Shown here: positions 1 to 6,324 of the stretch, piece by piece
Position numbering within the stretch: the first letter of the stretch is position 1
How the letters are laid out: each line of letters starts with the position of its first letter
Source: Gammaproteobacteria bacterium
Lineage (GTDB): Bacteria > Pseudomonadota > Gammaproteobacteria > UBA6429
Assembly (NCBI GenBank): GCA_030635835.1
Contig: DAOVYB010000059.1
Location: 1-8,106, forward strand
Direction of reading: 5' to 3'
Length of the DNA stretch: 8,106 nucleotides
Notes under the pieces: model-generated
What the model was told of the DNA's origin: nothing
The model's input: only the letters and a program-made list of their open reading frames with translations
Databases searched by the model: none
Translations under genes and position numbers: made by a program

Positions 1-669
1 AATAAAAATGCAATTATTGTAGAAGTAAACAGTGAAACTGACTTTGTTACTAAAGGTGATGACTTCATTGAGTTTGTTGACTCTATTGCTGATTGTGTTT
101 TAGCAAACAAACCTGCGGATATTGAAACATTATTAACGCTACCATTAGCAAGTGGAACATCTGTTGAAGATACTCGTAAAGAACTGATTGCTAAGATCGG
201 TGAAAATATGAGCGTACGCCGTTTTGAAGTGATTGAAAATGCGGATGTGATTGGTACTTATCAACACGGTGAACGCATTGGTGTTATGGTTGAACTTGAA
301 GGTGGCGATGCTGCACTGGGTAAAGACATCGCGATGCATATTGCTGCGAGCAAACCTGTTTGTGTATCAGAAGCAGATGTATCTCAAGATGCTCTTGATA
401 AAGAACGTGAAATTTTCTCTGCACAGGCCGCTGAAAGTGGCAAACCTGAAAACATCATTGAAAAAATGGTTGAAGGTCGTATCAAAAAATTCCTTAAAGA
501 AGTCACATTATTAGGACAACCTTTTGTTAAAGACCCGGATCAAACAGTTGAACAATTACTTAAAGCTAACAATGCTTCAGTTAAACGTTTTGTTCGATTT
601 GAAGTTGGTGAAGGCATAGAGAAAAAAGAAGAAAATTTTGCGGATGAAGTTATGGCGCAAATTAAGTAA
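1..669 (+). CDS. tsf: Elongation factor Ts, 5'-truncated by the window edge
   Basis: EF-Ts is the cytoplasmic nucleotide-exchange factor that recharges EF-Tu from the GDP to the GTP form during translation. The frame is open from base 1 and ends at TAA 667-669, leaving 222 residues. The family's TDFV motif, which contacts the EF-Tu nucleotide pocket, is at visible residues 13-16. By comparison with E. coli EF-Ts (283 residues, recalled), about 65 N-terminal residues, including the UBA-like EF-Tu-binding helices, lie off the left edge. Other recognisable segments are KIGEN near residue 65, YQHGERIGV near residue 87, AMHIAASKP near residue 112 and a C-terminal FEVGEGIEKKEENFADEV. A helical region near residues 125-175 fits the dimerisation/coiled-coil part. 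ATG 208 lies inside the conserved core and is not the start. In gammaproteobacteria tsf follows rpsB, which would lie to the left. The truncation is only the window edge. Confidence 0.97.
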   Translation, partial: NKNAIIVEVNSETDFVTKGDDFIEFVDSIADCVLANKPADIETLLTLPLASGTSVEDTRKELIAKIGENMSVRRFEVIENADVIGTYQHGERIGVMVELEGGDAALGKDIAMHIAASKPVCVSEADVSQDALDKEREIFSAQAAESGKPENIIEKMVEGRIKKFLKEVTLLGQPFVKDPDQTVEQLLKANNASVKRFVRFEVGEGIEKKEENFADEVMAQIK

Positions 670-674
670 CATCT

Positions 675-701
675 AAATGGCCTCACTAGAGGCCATTTTT
701 T
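675..701 (+). terminator. Rho-independent terminator after tsf
   Basis: A perfect 10-bp inverted repeat, AAATGGCCTC (675-684) and GAGGCCATTT (689-698), encloses a 4-base ACTA loop. A run of six T (696-701) overlaps the end of the 3' arm. It starts 5 bases after the tsf stop. The opposite strand has only a short T run after the stem, so it should act mainly on rightward transcription. It probably separates the rpsB-tsf unit from pyrH, although read-through cannot be excluded. Confidence 0.9.
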
Positions 702-707
702 AGTCAG

Positions 708-736
708 TTGCTAATATATTAAGTACACAATAATAA
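708..736 (+). promoter_or_regulatory. Possible sigma-70 promoter for pyrH
   Basis: The gap between the tsf terminator and pyrH must hold a promoter if pyrH is expressed separately. The best candidate pairs TTGCTA (708-713, 4/6 match to TTGACA) with AATAAT (729-734, 5/6 match to TATAAT) at a short 15-bp spacing. The same -35 could instead pair with TAATAA (731-736, 3/6) at 17 bp. Transcription would start near 741, giving a very short leader. The region is so AT-rich that chance matches are likely. The placement is inference. Confidence 0.35.
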
Positions 737-759
737 AAACTTTATACGGATAAAAAATT

Positions 760-1485
760 ATGGCCAGCAAATTTCGTTATCAACGTATTTTACTTAAACT
801 CAGTGGTGAAGCCTTAATGGGCGATAAGGACTTTGGTATTGATCCTGGTGTAATCGATCGCGTCGCAGTAGAAGTAAAAGAGTTAATTGATAATGGCATT
901 CAAGTGGCTATGGTTATAGGCGGAGGCAATATCTTCCGCGGAGTAAATTTATCTGCAAGTGGTATGGAGCGTGTTTCTGCAGATCATATGGGTATGCTTG
1001 CTACTGTTATAAATGCGCTGGCATTACAAGATGGACTGGAACGACATGATTTAAAAGTTCGGGTTATGTCAGCATTGCCTATTCATAATGTAGCTGAAGA
1101 TTATATTCGCCGTCGTGCAGTCCGTCATTTAGAAAAAGGACGTGTTGTGATTTTTGCAGCAGGCACCGGTAATCCATTTTTTACCACAGACACAGCAGCC
1201 AGTTTGCGTGGAATAGAAGTGAATTGTGATGTAGTCATAAAAGGCACCAATGTTGATGGTGTTTACTCTGCTGATCCGAAAAAAGATCCCACGGCAGAAA
1301 AATATGACTTTTTAGAATATGACCAGGTTATTGAAAATAAATTAGGTGTTATGGATACCACAGCGATTGTATTATGTCGTGATAATAATATTCCTGTAAT
1401 TGTATACAATATGGGAGCAGAAGGTGCTTTAATGCGGGTTGTGCATGGTGAAAATGAAGGCACTATTGTAGAAAATAAAGGCTAG
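760..1485 (+). CDS. pyrH: UMP kinase (uridylate kinase)
   Basis: PyrH phosphorylates UMP to UDP with ATP, the step that commits de novo pyrimidine nucleotides to UTP, CTP and UDP-sugars. The bacterial enzyme is a hexamer of the amino-acid-kinase fold, unlike eukaryotic UMP/CMP kinases. The 241 residues equal the E. coli length. Visible motifs are KLSGE (13-17) and GGGN (54-57) for phosphate binding, DHMGMLATV (75-83) at the UMP/allosteric region, [13 protein letters not shown] (135-147) for the acceptor site, and K161-TNVDGVY-ADP (161-173) in the ATP half. The start ATG has a modest ACGGA (746-750) nine bases upstream, and homologues also begin just before the [14 protein letters not shown] strand. 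It lies between tsf and frr as in E. coli. The family is regulated by GTP activation and UTP inhibition. Nothing unusual is seen. Confidence 0.97.
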   Translation: MASKFRYQRILLKLSGEALMGDKDFGIDPGVIDRVAVEVKELIDNGIQVAMVIGGGNIFRGVNLSASGMERVSADHMGMLATVINALALQDGLERHDLKVRVMSALPIHNVAEDYIRRRAVRHLEKGRVVIFAAGTGNPFFTTDTAASLRGIEVNCDVVIKGTNVDGVYSADPKKDPTAEKYDFLEYDQVIENKLGVMDTTAIVLCRDNNIPVIVYNMGAEGALMRVVHGENEGTIVENKG

Positions 1486-1493
1486 GTTAGAAT
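1466..1493 (+). promoter_or_regulatory. Weak candidate promoter ahead of frr
   Basis: TTGTAG (1466-1471, 3/6 match to TTGACA) lies at the end of pyrH and is followed after 16 bp by TAGAAT (1488-1493, 5/6 match to TATAAT). Transcription would begin near 1500, about 50 bases before the frr start. E. coli frr is reported to have its own promoter, which makes a site here plausible, but the -35 is poor and the DNA is AT-rich. No hairpin terminator is visible between pyrH and frr, so read-through from pyrH is equally possible. Confidence 0.25.
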
Positions 1494-1551
1494 TAGCAAT
1501 AATAATTAAGTATTTGAATAACATTCAGTAATACAGGATGGGAAGCATAAA

Positions 1552-2109
1552 ATGATTGATGAATTAAAAGAAGATGCTGAAACCCGTATGGGGAAAAGCG
1601 TAGCGTCATTGAAAAATGATCTGACAAAATTACGTACTGGTCGCGCACATACCAGCTTACTCGATCATATTACTGTTGAGTACTATGGTTCAGAAGTTCC
1701 GCTAAGTCAGGTTGCCAACGTTTCAGTTCTGGATTCCCGTACCTTAAGTGTTTCACCATGGGAGAAACCAATGGTACAGGCCATTGAAAAAGCGATTATG
1801 AACTCTGATATGGGACTAAACCCTGCAACAACGGGTGAACTTATTCGTATTCCACTTCCACCATTAACGGAAGAACGACGCAAAGATATGATTAAGGTTG
1901 TTCGTTCTGAAGGTGAAGGTGCAAAAGTTGCGATTAGAAATATCAGACGTGATGTTTTAAGTGATGTTAAATCTTTATTAAAAGACAAAGAAATTACTGA
2001 AGATGATGATCATCAAGCTCAGGATGACGTGCAAAAATTAACAGATAAGTATGTTAAGCAAGTTGATGAAGCTGTTGCAGTTAAAGAAAAAGATTTAATG
2101 GAAATTTAA
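1552..2109 (+). CDS. frr: Ribosome recycling factor
   Basis: RRF works with EF-G and IF3 in the cytoplasm to split post-termination ribosomes and free them for a new round. The 185-residue product has exactly the E. coli length. It begins in the long-helix domain I (about residues 1-30 and 106-185), which contains [14 protein letters not shown] (about 27-40). The small beta-sandwich domain II is about residues 31-105. Strong family signatures are VEYYG near 42-46, the [13 protein letters not shown] block near 101-113, RNIRRD near 128-133 including the arginine cluster needed for ribosome binding, and [11 protein letters not shown] near 142-152. The start is supported by GGGA/GGAAG at 1540-1545, 6-8 bases upstream. 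It is followed after 39 bp by uppS with no terminator visible, so co-transcription is likely. Confidence 0.97.
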   Translation: MIDELKEDAETRMGKSVASLKNDLTKLRTGRAHTSLLDHITVEYYGSEVPLSQVANVSVLDSRTLSVSPWEKPMVQAIEKAIMNSDMGLNPATTGELIRIPLPPLTEERRKDMIKVVRSEGEGAKVAIRNIRRDVLSDVKSLLKDKEITEDDDHQAQDDVQKLTDKYVKQVDEAVAVKEKDLMEI

Positions 2110-2148
2110 TTTTCGTTAATTCTTTTAAATGCTTGCTGATAGAATTAC

Positions 2149-2934
2149 ATGACATCTAACTCTGAAAATAACAGTGCTACATCTGATGGAGCGATCCCTG
2201 CAGTAACAAATGTTCCTGAGCATGTTGCTATAATTATGGATGGTAATGGTCGCTGGGCACAGAGACGAGGTGCTGCTCGTTTTACAGGACATAAAGCGGG
2301 TGTAGAAACAGTTCGTACTGTTATTCAGACATGTGCAGAGAAGGGTATTAAAGTCCTTACACTGTTTGCTTTCTCAAGTGAAAACTGGCGTCGTCCTGAA
2401 AAGGAAGTTAGTTTGTTAATGTCACTTTTCTTAGCTGCTCTTCAACGTGAAGTTAAAAAACTGAATAAGAATGATGTGCAATTAAGAATTGTGGGTGATG
2501 TTACAGCTTTTGATAATAAAATTCAGGAACAGATCAAAAAATCACAAGAGTTAACAAAAAATAATAAAACACTCGTTTTAAATATTGCTGCAAATTATGG
2601 TGGCCAGTGGGATATCACTCAGTCTGTTAAACAACTTGCTCAGCAGGTGGAATCAGGTTCGCTTAAAGCAGAAGATATCGACGCGGATATGATTCAGCAG
2701 CATTTATCAATGAGTGACTTACCCGAACCAGATTTATTTATTCGCACTGGCGGCGAGCAAAGAATCAGTAATTTTTTGATTTGGCAACTGGCATATAGTG
2801 AGCTGTATTTTACAGATACCTTATGGCCTGATTTTGATCGTCAGGCTTTTGATGAGGCTCTTAGTTCATTTGCTGGACGGCAACGTCGTTTTGGGCATAC
2901 CGGTGATCAAATTGAGGAAATGAAAAATGCTTAA
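2149..2934 (+). CDS. uppS: Undecaprenyl diphosphate synthase (cis-prenyltransferase)
   Basis: UppS (IspU) adds eight isopentenyl units in cis to farnesyl diphosphate, making the C55 undecaprenyl diphosphate carrier for peptidoglycan and O-antigen building blocks. It is a cytosolic, membrane-associated dimer. The signature HVAIIMDGNGRWA covers residues 25-37, with D31 matching the catalytic aspartate (E. coli D26). FSSENW is at 75-80. The IPP/Mg site block RTGGEQRISNFLIWQ is at 199-213, with R199, R205 and E218 matching E. coli R194, R200 and E213. Length is 261 against about 253 in E. coli; the extra residues are a Ser/Asn-rich N-terminus. An in-frame TAG at 2140-2142 rules out any earlier start, and no later ATG precedes the signature, so ATG 2149 stands despite a poor Shine-Dalgarno sequence. 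Its last 8 bases overlap cdsA. It depends on the MEP pathway that dxr, two genes on, initiates. Confidence 0.96.
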   Translation: MTSNSENNSATSDGAIPAVTNVPEHVAIIMDGNGRWAQRRGAARFTGHKAGVETVRTVIQTCAEKGIKVLTLFAFSSENWRRPEKEVSLLMSLFLAALQREVKKLNKNDVQLRIVGDVTAFDNKIQEQIKKSQELTKNNKTLVLNIAANYGGQWDITQSVKQLAQQVESGSLKAEDIDADMIQQHLSMSDLPEPDLFIRTGGEQRISNFLIWQLAYSELYFTDTLWPDFDRQAFDEALSSFAGRQRRFGHTGDQIEEMKNA

Positions 2935-3751
2935 ACAAAGAATTATTACCGCAGCAATTTTAATTCCTCTTGTTATTTTGTCTCTGCTTTATGCTTCTAC
3001 TCAGGGTTTTACCCTCGGCTTAGCTGTTGTATTGCTTATAGCGACGTTTGAATGGAATAATTTTGTTGCTTATAAAAATAAAGTCTATGGCTGGATTTTT
3101 TCATTTATTGTCACCACTAGCTTTTTATACTTAGAGTTTGCTGCGAACCTTCAACTAGCTCAATATGTTATTTACTTATCATTAATCTGGTGGTTAATCA
3201 CTTTACCTTTGTTATTCTCTTTCCCGTTTAAATCATCACATTTGCTACACCACAAATTCAGCAAAGCTATTGTTGGTTTTGTAGTATTGTTATCAACCTT
3301 TTTAGCGCTGAATTTATTGCGCAATTCAGTTGAATACGGTTCTGATTATGTTCTTTATTTATTAATTATAATCTGGATTGCAGATAGTGGTGCTTACTTT
3401 ACCGGTCGTGCATGGGGTAAACATAAGCTCATTCCAAATGTTAGTCCTGGAAAGTCATGGGAAGGTGTTGCCGGGGCAGTAGTCGCAACAGCTGTTGCTG
3501 CATTTGTTGCACTTGATTTATTAAACATCGCTTCATCACAATCATTAGTCTTTATTTGTATCACTCTTGTTACGGTTGCTTATTCTATTATTGGCGACTT
3601 ATCAGAAAGTATGTTTAAGCGTATGGCTAACATAAAAGATAGCGGAAATATTTTACCGGGTCATGGTGGGATTCTAGATCGTATTGACAGTTTAATGTCA
3701 GGATTTCCGGTCTTTTTGGCAGGATTATGGTTAATGGAGACGCTCGTGTGA
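2927..3751 (+). CDS. cdsA: Phosphatidate cytidylyltransferase (CDP-diglyceride synthase)
   Basis: CdsA condenses phosphatidic acid and CTP to CDP-diacylglycerol, the precursor of all major bacterial phospholipids, in the inner membrane. The 274-residue protein is mostly hydrophobic, with some eight likely membrane segments; clear ones are around residues 5-22, 26-42, 55-72, 79-99, 113-131, 141-157, 180-198 and 207-223. The complete family signature covers residues 228-254: S228, K231-R232, K237-D238, the PGHGG at 244-248, and D251-R252-I253-D254, which hold the catalytic metal-binding aspartates. The upstream SPGKSWEG (173-180) is also conserved. The start has a good GAGG Shine-Dalgarno (2914-2917) nine bases upstream, inside uppS, and the genes overlap by ATGCTTAA, suggesting translational coupling. 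The 3' end overlaps dxr by 4 bases. E. coli CdsA is about 285 residues; the slight shortening is unremarkable. Confidence 0.96.
   Translation: MLKQRIITAAILIPLVILSLLYASTQGFTLGLAVVLLIATFEWNNFVAYKNKVYGWIFSFIVTTSFLYLEFAANLQLAQYVIYLSLIWWLITLPLLFSFPFKSSHLLHHKFSKAIVGFVVLLSTFLALNLLRNSVEYGSDYVLYLLIIIWIADSGAYFTGRAWGKHKLIPNVSPGKSWEGVAGAVVATAVAAFVALDLLNIASSQSLVFICITLVTVAYSIIGDLSESMFKRMANIKDSGNILPGHGGILDRIDSLMSGFPVFLAGLWLMETLV
3736..3739 (+). promoter_or_regulatory. Shine-Dalgarno that fixes the dxr start at GTG 3748
   Basis: GGAG (3736-3739) sits 8 bases before GTG 3748, an ideal distance. It would lie downstream of the alternative ATG at 3727 and could not serve it. The site is inside the last codons of cdsA, so ribosomes finishing cdsA at TGA 3749-3751 can restart on dxr. 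Confidence 0.8.
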
Positions 3752-4935
3752 AAGGATTATGCATCCTGGGTGCAACAGGATCTATTGGTGTTAACACATT
3801 AGATGTCGCATCACGTCACCCTGATAAGTACAAAATAGTTGCCTTGTCTGCTAACTCTCAGGTAGATCGACTGGCTGAACAATGTGAACAATATTTGCCA
3901 GAATATGCAGTTATGGCAAATGAAGATGCTGCCGCGCAATTAGAATCTATACTCAAAAATAAAAATTTATCGATAAAAGTTTTATCCGGTAATGAAGGCT
4001 TAGAGACCATAGCAAGTCTGGAGCAGGTTGATTATGTCATGGCTGCAATTGTTGGTGCAGCTGGTCTTAAACCTACACTTGCTGCAGCACGTTCGGGTAA
4101 ACGCATTTTACTTGCTAATAAAGAAGCGCTGGTCATGAGTGGTCAGATCTTTATGGATGAAGTGAAAAAGAATAATGCTGAATTACTTCCGATTGATAGT
4201 GAACATAATGCTATTTTTCAATGTATGCCTGAAGACTATGAAAAAGGTTTAGCACAATCAGGTATTACTAAAGTTTTATTGACTGGTTCAGGTGGCCCCT
4301 TCAGAACAAAATCGCTTGATGAATTAACCAATGTTACACCTGATGAAGCGTGTGCCCATCCTAACTGGAGTATGGGACGCAAGATATCTGTTGATTCTGC
4401 CACCATGATGAACAAAGGACTGGAGATCATTGAAGCCTGTTGGTTATTTAATACTAGCCCGGATAATATTCAGGTTGTTGTCCATCCTCAAAGCGTTATT
4501 CACTCTATGGTTCAATATTCTGATGGTTCTGTTTTGGCACAACTTGGTCAACCAGATATGCGCACACCGATTGCACATGCTTTAGCATGGCCAGAACGCA
4601 TTGAATCAGGTGTAGCTGAACTTGATCTATTTTCAATAGCCAAGTTTGATTTTGAACAACCCGATTACGAACGATTCCCATGCTTACGACTGGCAGAAGA
4701 ATCTATTCGAAAGGGTGGAACCGCTCCAGCTATTTTAAATGCAGCAAATGAAATCGCTGTCGCCTCTTTTCTGGATAACCAGTTAAGCTTTACAGATATT
4801 CCATATATAGTTGAGCAAACTTTAATAAACCTTTCATCCAGAGCTGCAACATCATTGACTGAAATACTCGAAGATGATCAAAGTGCCCGTGATGAAGCGG
4901 AACGTTTGATTGGTTTGCGAGTCAAACAGGTATAA
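3748..4935 (+). CDS. dxr: 1-deoxy-D-xylulose 5-phosphate reductoisomerase
   Basis: Dxr (IspC) rearranges and reduces DXP to 2-C-methyl-D-erythritol 4-phosphate with NADPH, the first committed step of the MEP isoprenoid pathway and the fosmidomycin target. I start it at GTG 3748 (395 residues; E. coli 398). It then begins MKGLCILG, like E. coli MKQLTILG, and has GGAG 8 bases upstream. An upstream in-frame ATG at 3727 would add seven residues but lacks a good ribosome binding site. Counting from the GTG, the NADPH-binding GATGSIG is at about 8-14 and LANKEALV at about 122-129. Metal ligands are D150 and E152 in DSEHNAIFQ, and E226. S181 is in GSGGPF, H204 in HPNWSMGRK, and S217, N222 and K223 in DSATMMNKGLE. 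All active-site residues are present. It overlaps cdsA by GTGA and rseP by one base, so it is probably coupled to both. It supplies isoprenoid precursors for UppS. Confidence 0.96.
   Translation: MKGLCILGATGSIGVNTLDVASRHPDKYKIVALSANSQVDRLAEQCEQYLPEYAVMANEDAAAQLESILKNKNLSIKVLSGNEGLETIASLEQVDYVMAAIVGAAGLKPTLAAARSGKRILLANKEALVMSGQIFMDEVKKNNAELLPIDSEHNAIFQCMPEDYEKGLAQSGITKVLLTGSGGPFRTKSLDELTNVTPDEACAHPNWSMGRKISVDSATMMNKGLEIIEACWLFNTSPDNIQVVVHPQSVIHSMVQYSDGSVLAQLGQPDMRTPIAHALAWPERIESGVAELDLFSIAKFDFEQPDYERFPCLRLAEESIRKGGTAPAILNAANEIAVASFLDNQLSFTDIPYIVEQTLINLSSRAATSLTEILEDDQSARDEAERLIGLRVKQV
4928..4930 (+). promoter_or_regulatory. Short Shine-Dalgarno before the rseP tandem ATGs
   Basis: AGG (4928-4930) is the only purine-rich match ahead of rseP. 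It lies 4 bases before ATG 4935 and 7 bases before ATG 4938, so spacing slightly favours the second ATG. The two starts differ by one methionine. Confidence 0.45.
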
Positions 4936-6296
4936 TGATGTCGATTTTATTTACTATTATTTCCTTTATTGTTGCTATAAGTATTCTCGTTGCTATTCAT
5001 GAGTATGGTCACTTTATCGTGGCCAAAAAACTTGGCGTTAAAATTTTGCGTTTTTCAATTGGTTTTGGCAAACCACTTTGGTTAAAGCGTTTTGGAAAAG
5101 ATCAAACTGAATTTGTTATTGCTACCTGGCCATTAGGTGGTTATGTCAAAATGCTGGACAAACGTGAAACTGACATTGATATTGATGAAGCGCATCGTGA
5201 ATTTACTTCTCAATCCGTCTGGAAACGTATCGCAATTGTTTTTGCTGGTCCGGCTTTTAATTTTATTTTTGCAATTTTTGCCTACTGGTTAATGTTTGTT
5301 GTTGGTGTCTCTGGTTTAAAACCGGTTATAGGTAATATTGATGAACAAGGTCTTGCTAAGCAAGCAGGGTTAGAGTCTGGTTATGAAATTGTATCTGTTA
5401 ATAATAATAAAACACCTATTTGGGATGTTGCTGTTAAGAATATTATTCCTGCAATTGTTGATCGCTCACAGGCTGTACTTGAAGTAAAAGATAAACAGGG
5501 AAATACAGTTAAACGAACTTTGGATTTTTCAAAAACCAGCGGTGAAATAAAAGTAGAAGAAATATTCAAACAAATGGGTTTTAAACCCTGGCGTCCGGTA
5601 ATTAAGCCCATTGTGGGAATGGTTGTAGAAAATTCACCAGCAGAAAATGCCGGGTTTAAAGTTAACGATACGATTGTCGCAATTAATAATGTTAAAACAT
5701 CTGACTGGCTTGAAGTCATTGAACTTGTTTCAAATAAACCTGCTGAAATTTTACAGGTTGTAGTGTTACGTGATGGAAAACAAAAGAAATTGCAGGTTAT
5801 TCCTGAAGAAATCAAACGTAATGGTAAAACAGTTGGAAGAGTGGGGCTTGGACATAAGACTGGTTCATCCTATCCAAAGGATATGCGAGTTACTCATGGT
5901 TACAGTATATTCGAATCAATACCACGCTCGCTATCACGCACATGGGATTTTAGTGTTTTAACATTAAAAATGATGGGTAAAATTTTTACTGGAGAGGTAT
6001 CCATTAAGAATTTAAGTGGCCCGGTAAGCATTGCCCGCTATGCGGGTTATTCAGCAAGTGCCGGACTGGCACGATTTTTAGATTTTTTAGCTATTGTCAG
6101 TATTAGTTTAGGTATACTTAATCTTTTACCAATACCAATATTAGATGGTGGCCATTTAACTTATTACCTGATTGAATTAGTTCGCGGAAAACCTGTTTCA
6201 GATGAAACGCAGGAGTTTGCAAGCAGAATTGGGATGGTTCTTTTATTCGCGTTGATGAGTGTCGCATTATATAACGACATACTCCGCGTATTTTAA
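4935..6296 (+). CDS. rseP: Site-2-type intramembrane zinc metalloprotease RseP
   Basis: RseP cleaves the anti-sigma factor RseA within the inner membrane after DegS, releasing sigma-E in response to misfolded outer-membrane proteins. It also clears signal-peptide remnants in E. coli. Length is 453 residues (E. coli 450). The zinc site HEYGH (22-26) lies in the first membrane segment (about 4-28). The conserved GFGKPLW (43-49) and PLGGYVKML (66-74, membrane-reentrant beta loop) follow. The second membrane segment is about 98-124. Two periplasmic PDZ domains come next, roughly 128-207 and 222-300, the second with a clear PAENAGFKVND (235-245). Segment three carries NLLPIPILDGGH (396-407), with D404 the third zinc ligand. 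A last segment lies near 431-449. The start is ATG 4935, overlapping the dxr stop as TAATG, or the adjacent ATG 4938. Its place before bamA matches E. coli and links stress sensing with outer-membrane assembly. Confidence 0.96.
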   Translation: MMSILFTIISFIVAISILVAIHEYGHFIVAKKLGVKILRFSIGFGKPLWLKRFGKDQTEFVIATWPLGGYVKMLDKRETDIDIDEAHREFTSQSVWKRIAIVFAGPAFNFIFAIFAYWLMFVVGVSGLKPVIGNIDEQGLAKQAGLESGYEIVSVNNNKTPIWDVAVKNIIPAIVDRSQAVLEVKDKQGNTVKRTLDFSKTSGEIKVEEIFKQMGFKPWRPVIKPIVGMVVENSPAENAGFKVNDTIVAINNVKTSDWLEVIELVSNKPAEILQVVVLRDGKQKKLQVIPEEIKRNGKTVGRVGLGHKTGSSYPKDMRVTHGYSIFESIPRSLSRTWDFSVLTLKMMGKIFTGEVSIKNLSGPVSIARYAGYSASAGLARFLDFLAIVSISLGILNLLPIPILDGGHLTYYLIELVRGKPVSDETQEFASRIGMVLLFALMSVALYNDILRVF

Positions 6297-6324
6297 TTAT
6301 TAATATAAAGTTGTACTGAATTTT

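Noticed and set aside
1707..1988. 93-codon open frame on the minus strand inside frr
   Set aside because: It is fully antisense to a conserved gene and has no family resemblance.
2140..2145. TAGAAT just before uppS as a -10 element
   Set aside because: No matching -35 is present, and transcription would begin at or after the start codon.
4931..4936. Exact TATAAT at the dxr/rseP junction
   Set aside because: A promoter here would start transcription inside rseP, beyond its start codon. The only -35-like sequences (TTGATT at 4906, TTGGTT at 4910) have 19- or 15-bp spacing. It is probably a by-product of the stop/start overlap.
5381..5815. 144-codon open frame on the minus strand inside rseP
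   Set aside because: It lies wholly antisense to the PDZ region of a well-matched rseP, its translation is rich in Ser/Thr/Ile without any recognisable motif, and it has no visible ribosome binding site. It is a shadow of the coding strand.
6252..6275. TTGATG ... TATAAC near the end of rseP as a bamA promoter
   Set aside because: The spacing between the two hexamers is only 12 bp and no better -35 is found at 16-18 bp. Such matches are expected by chance in AT-rich DNA.
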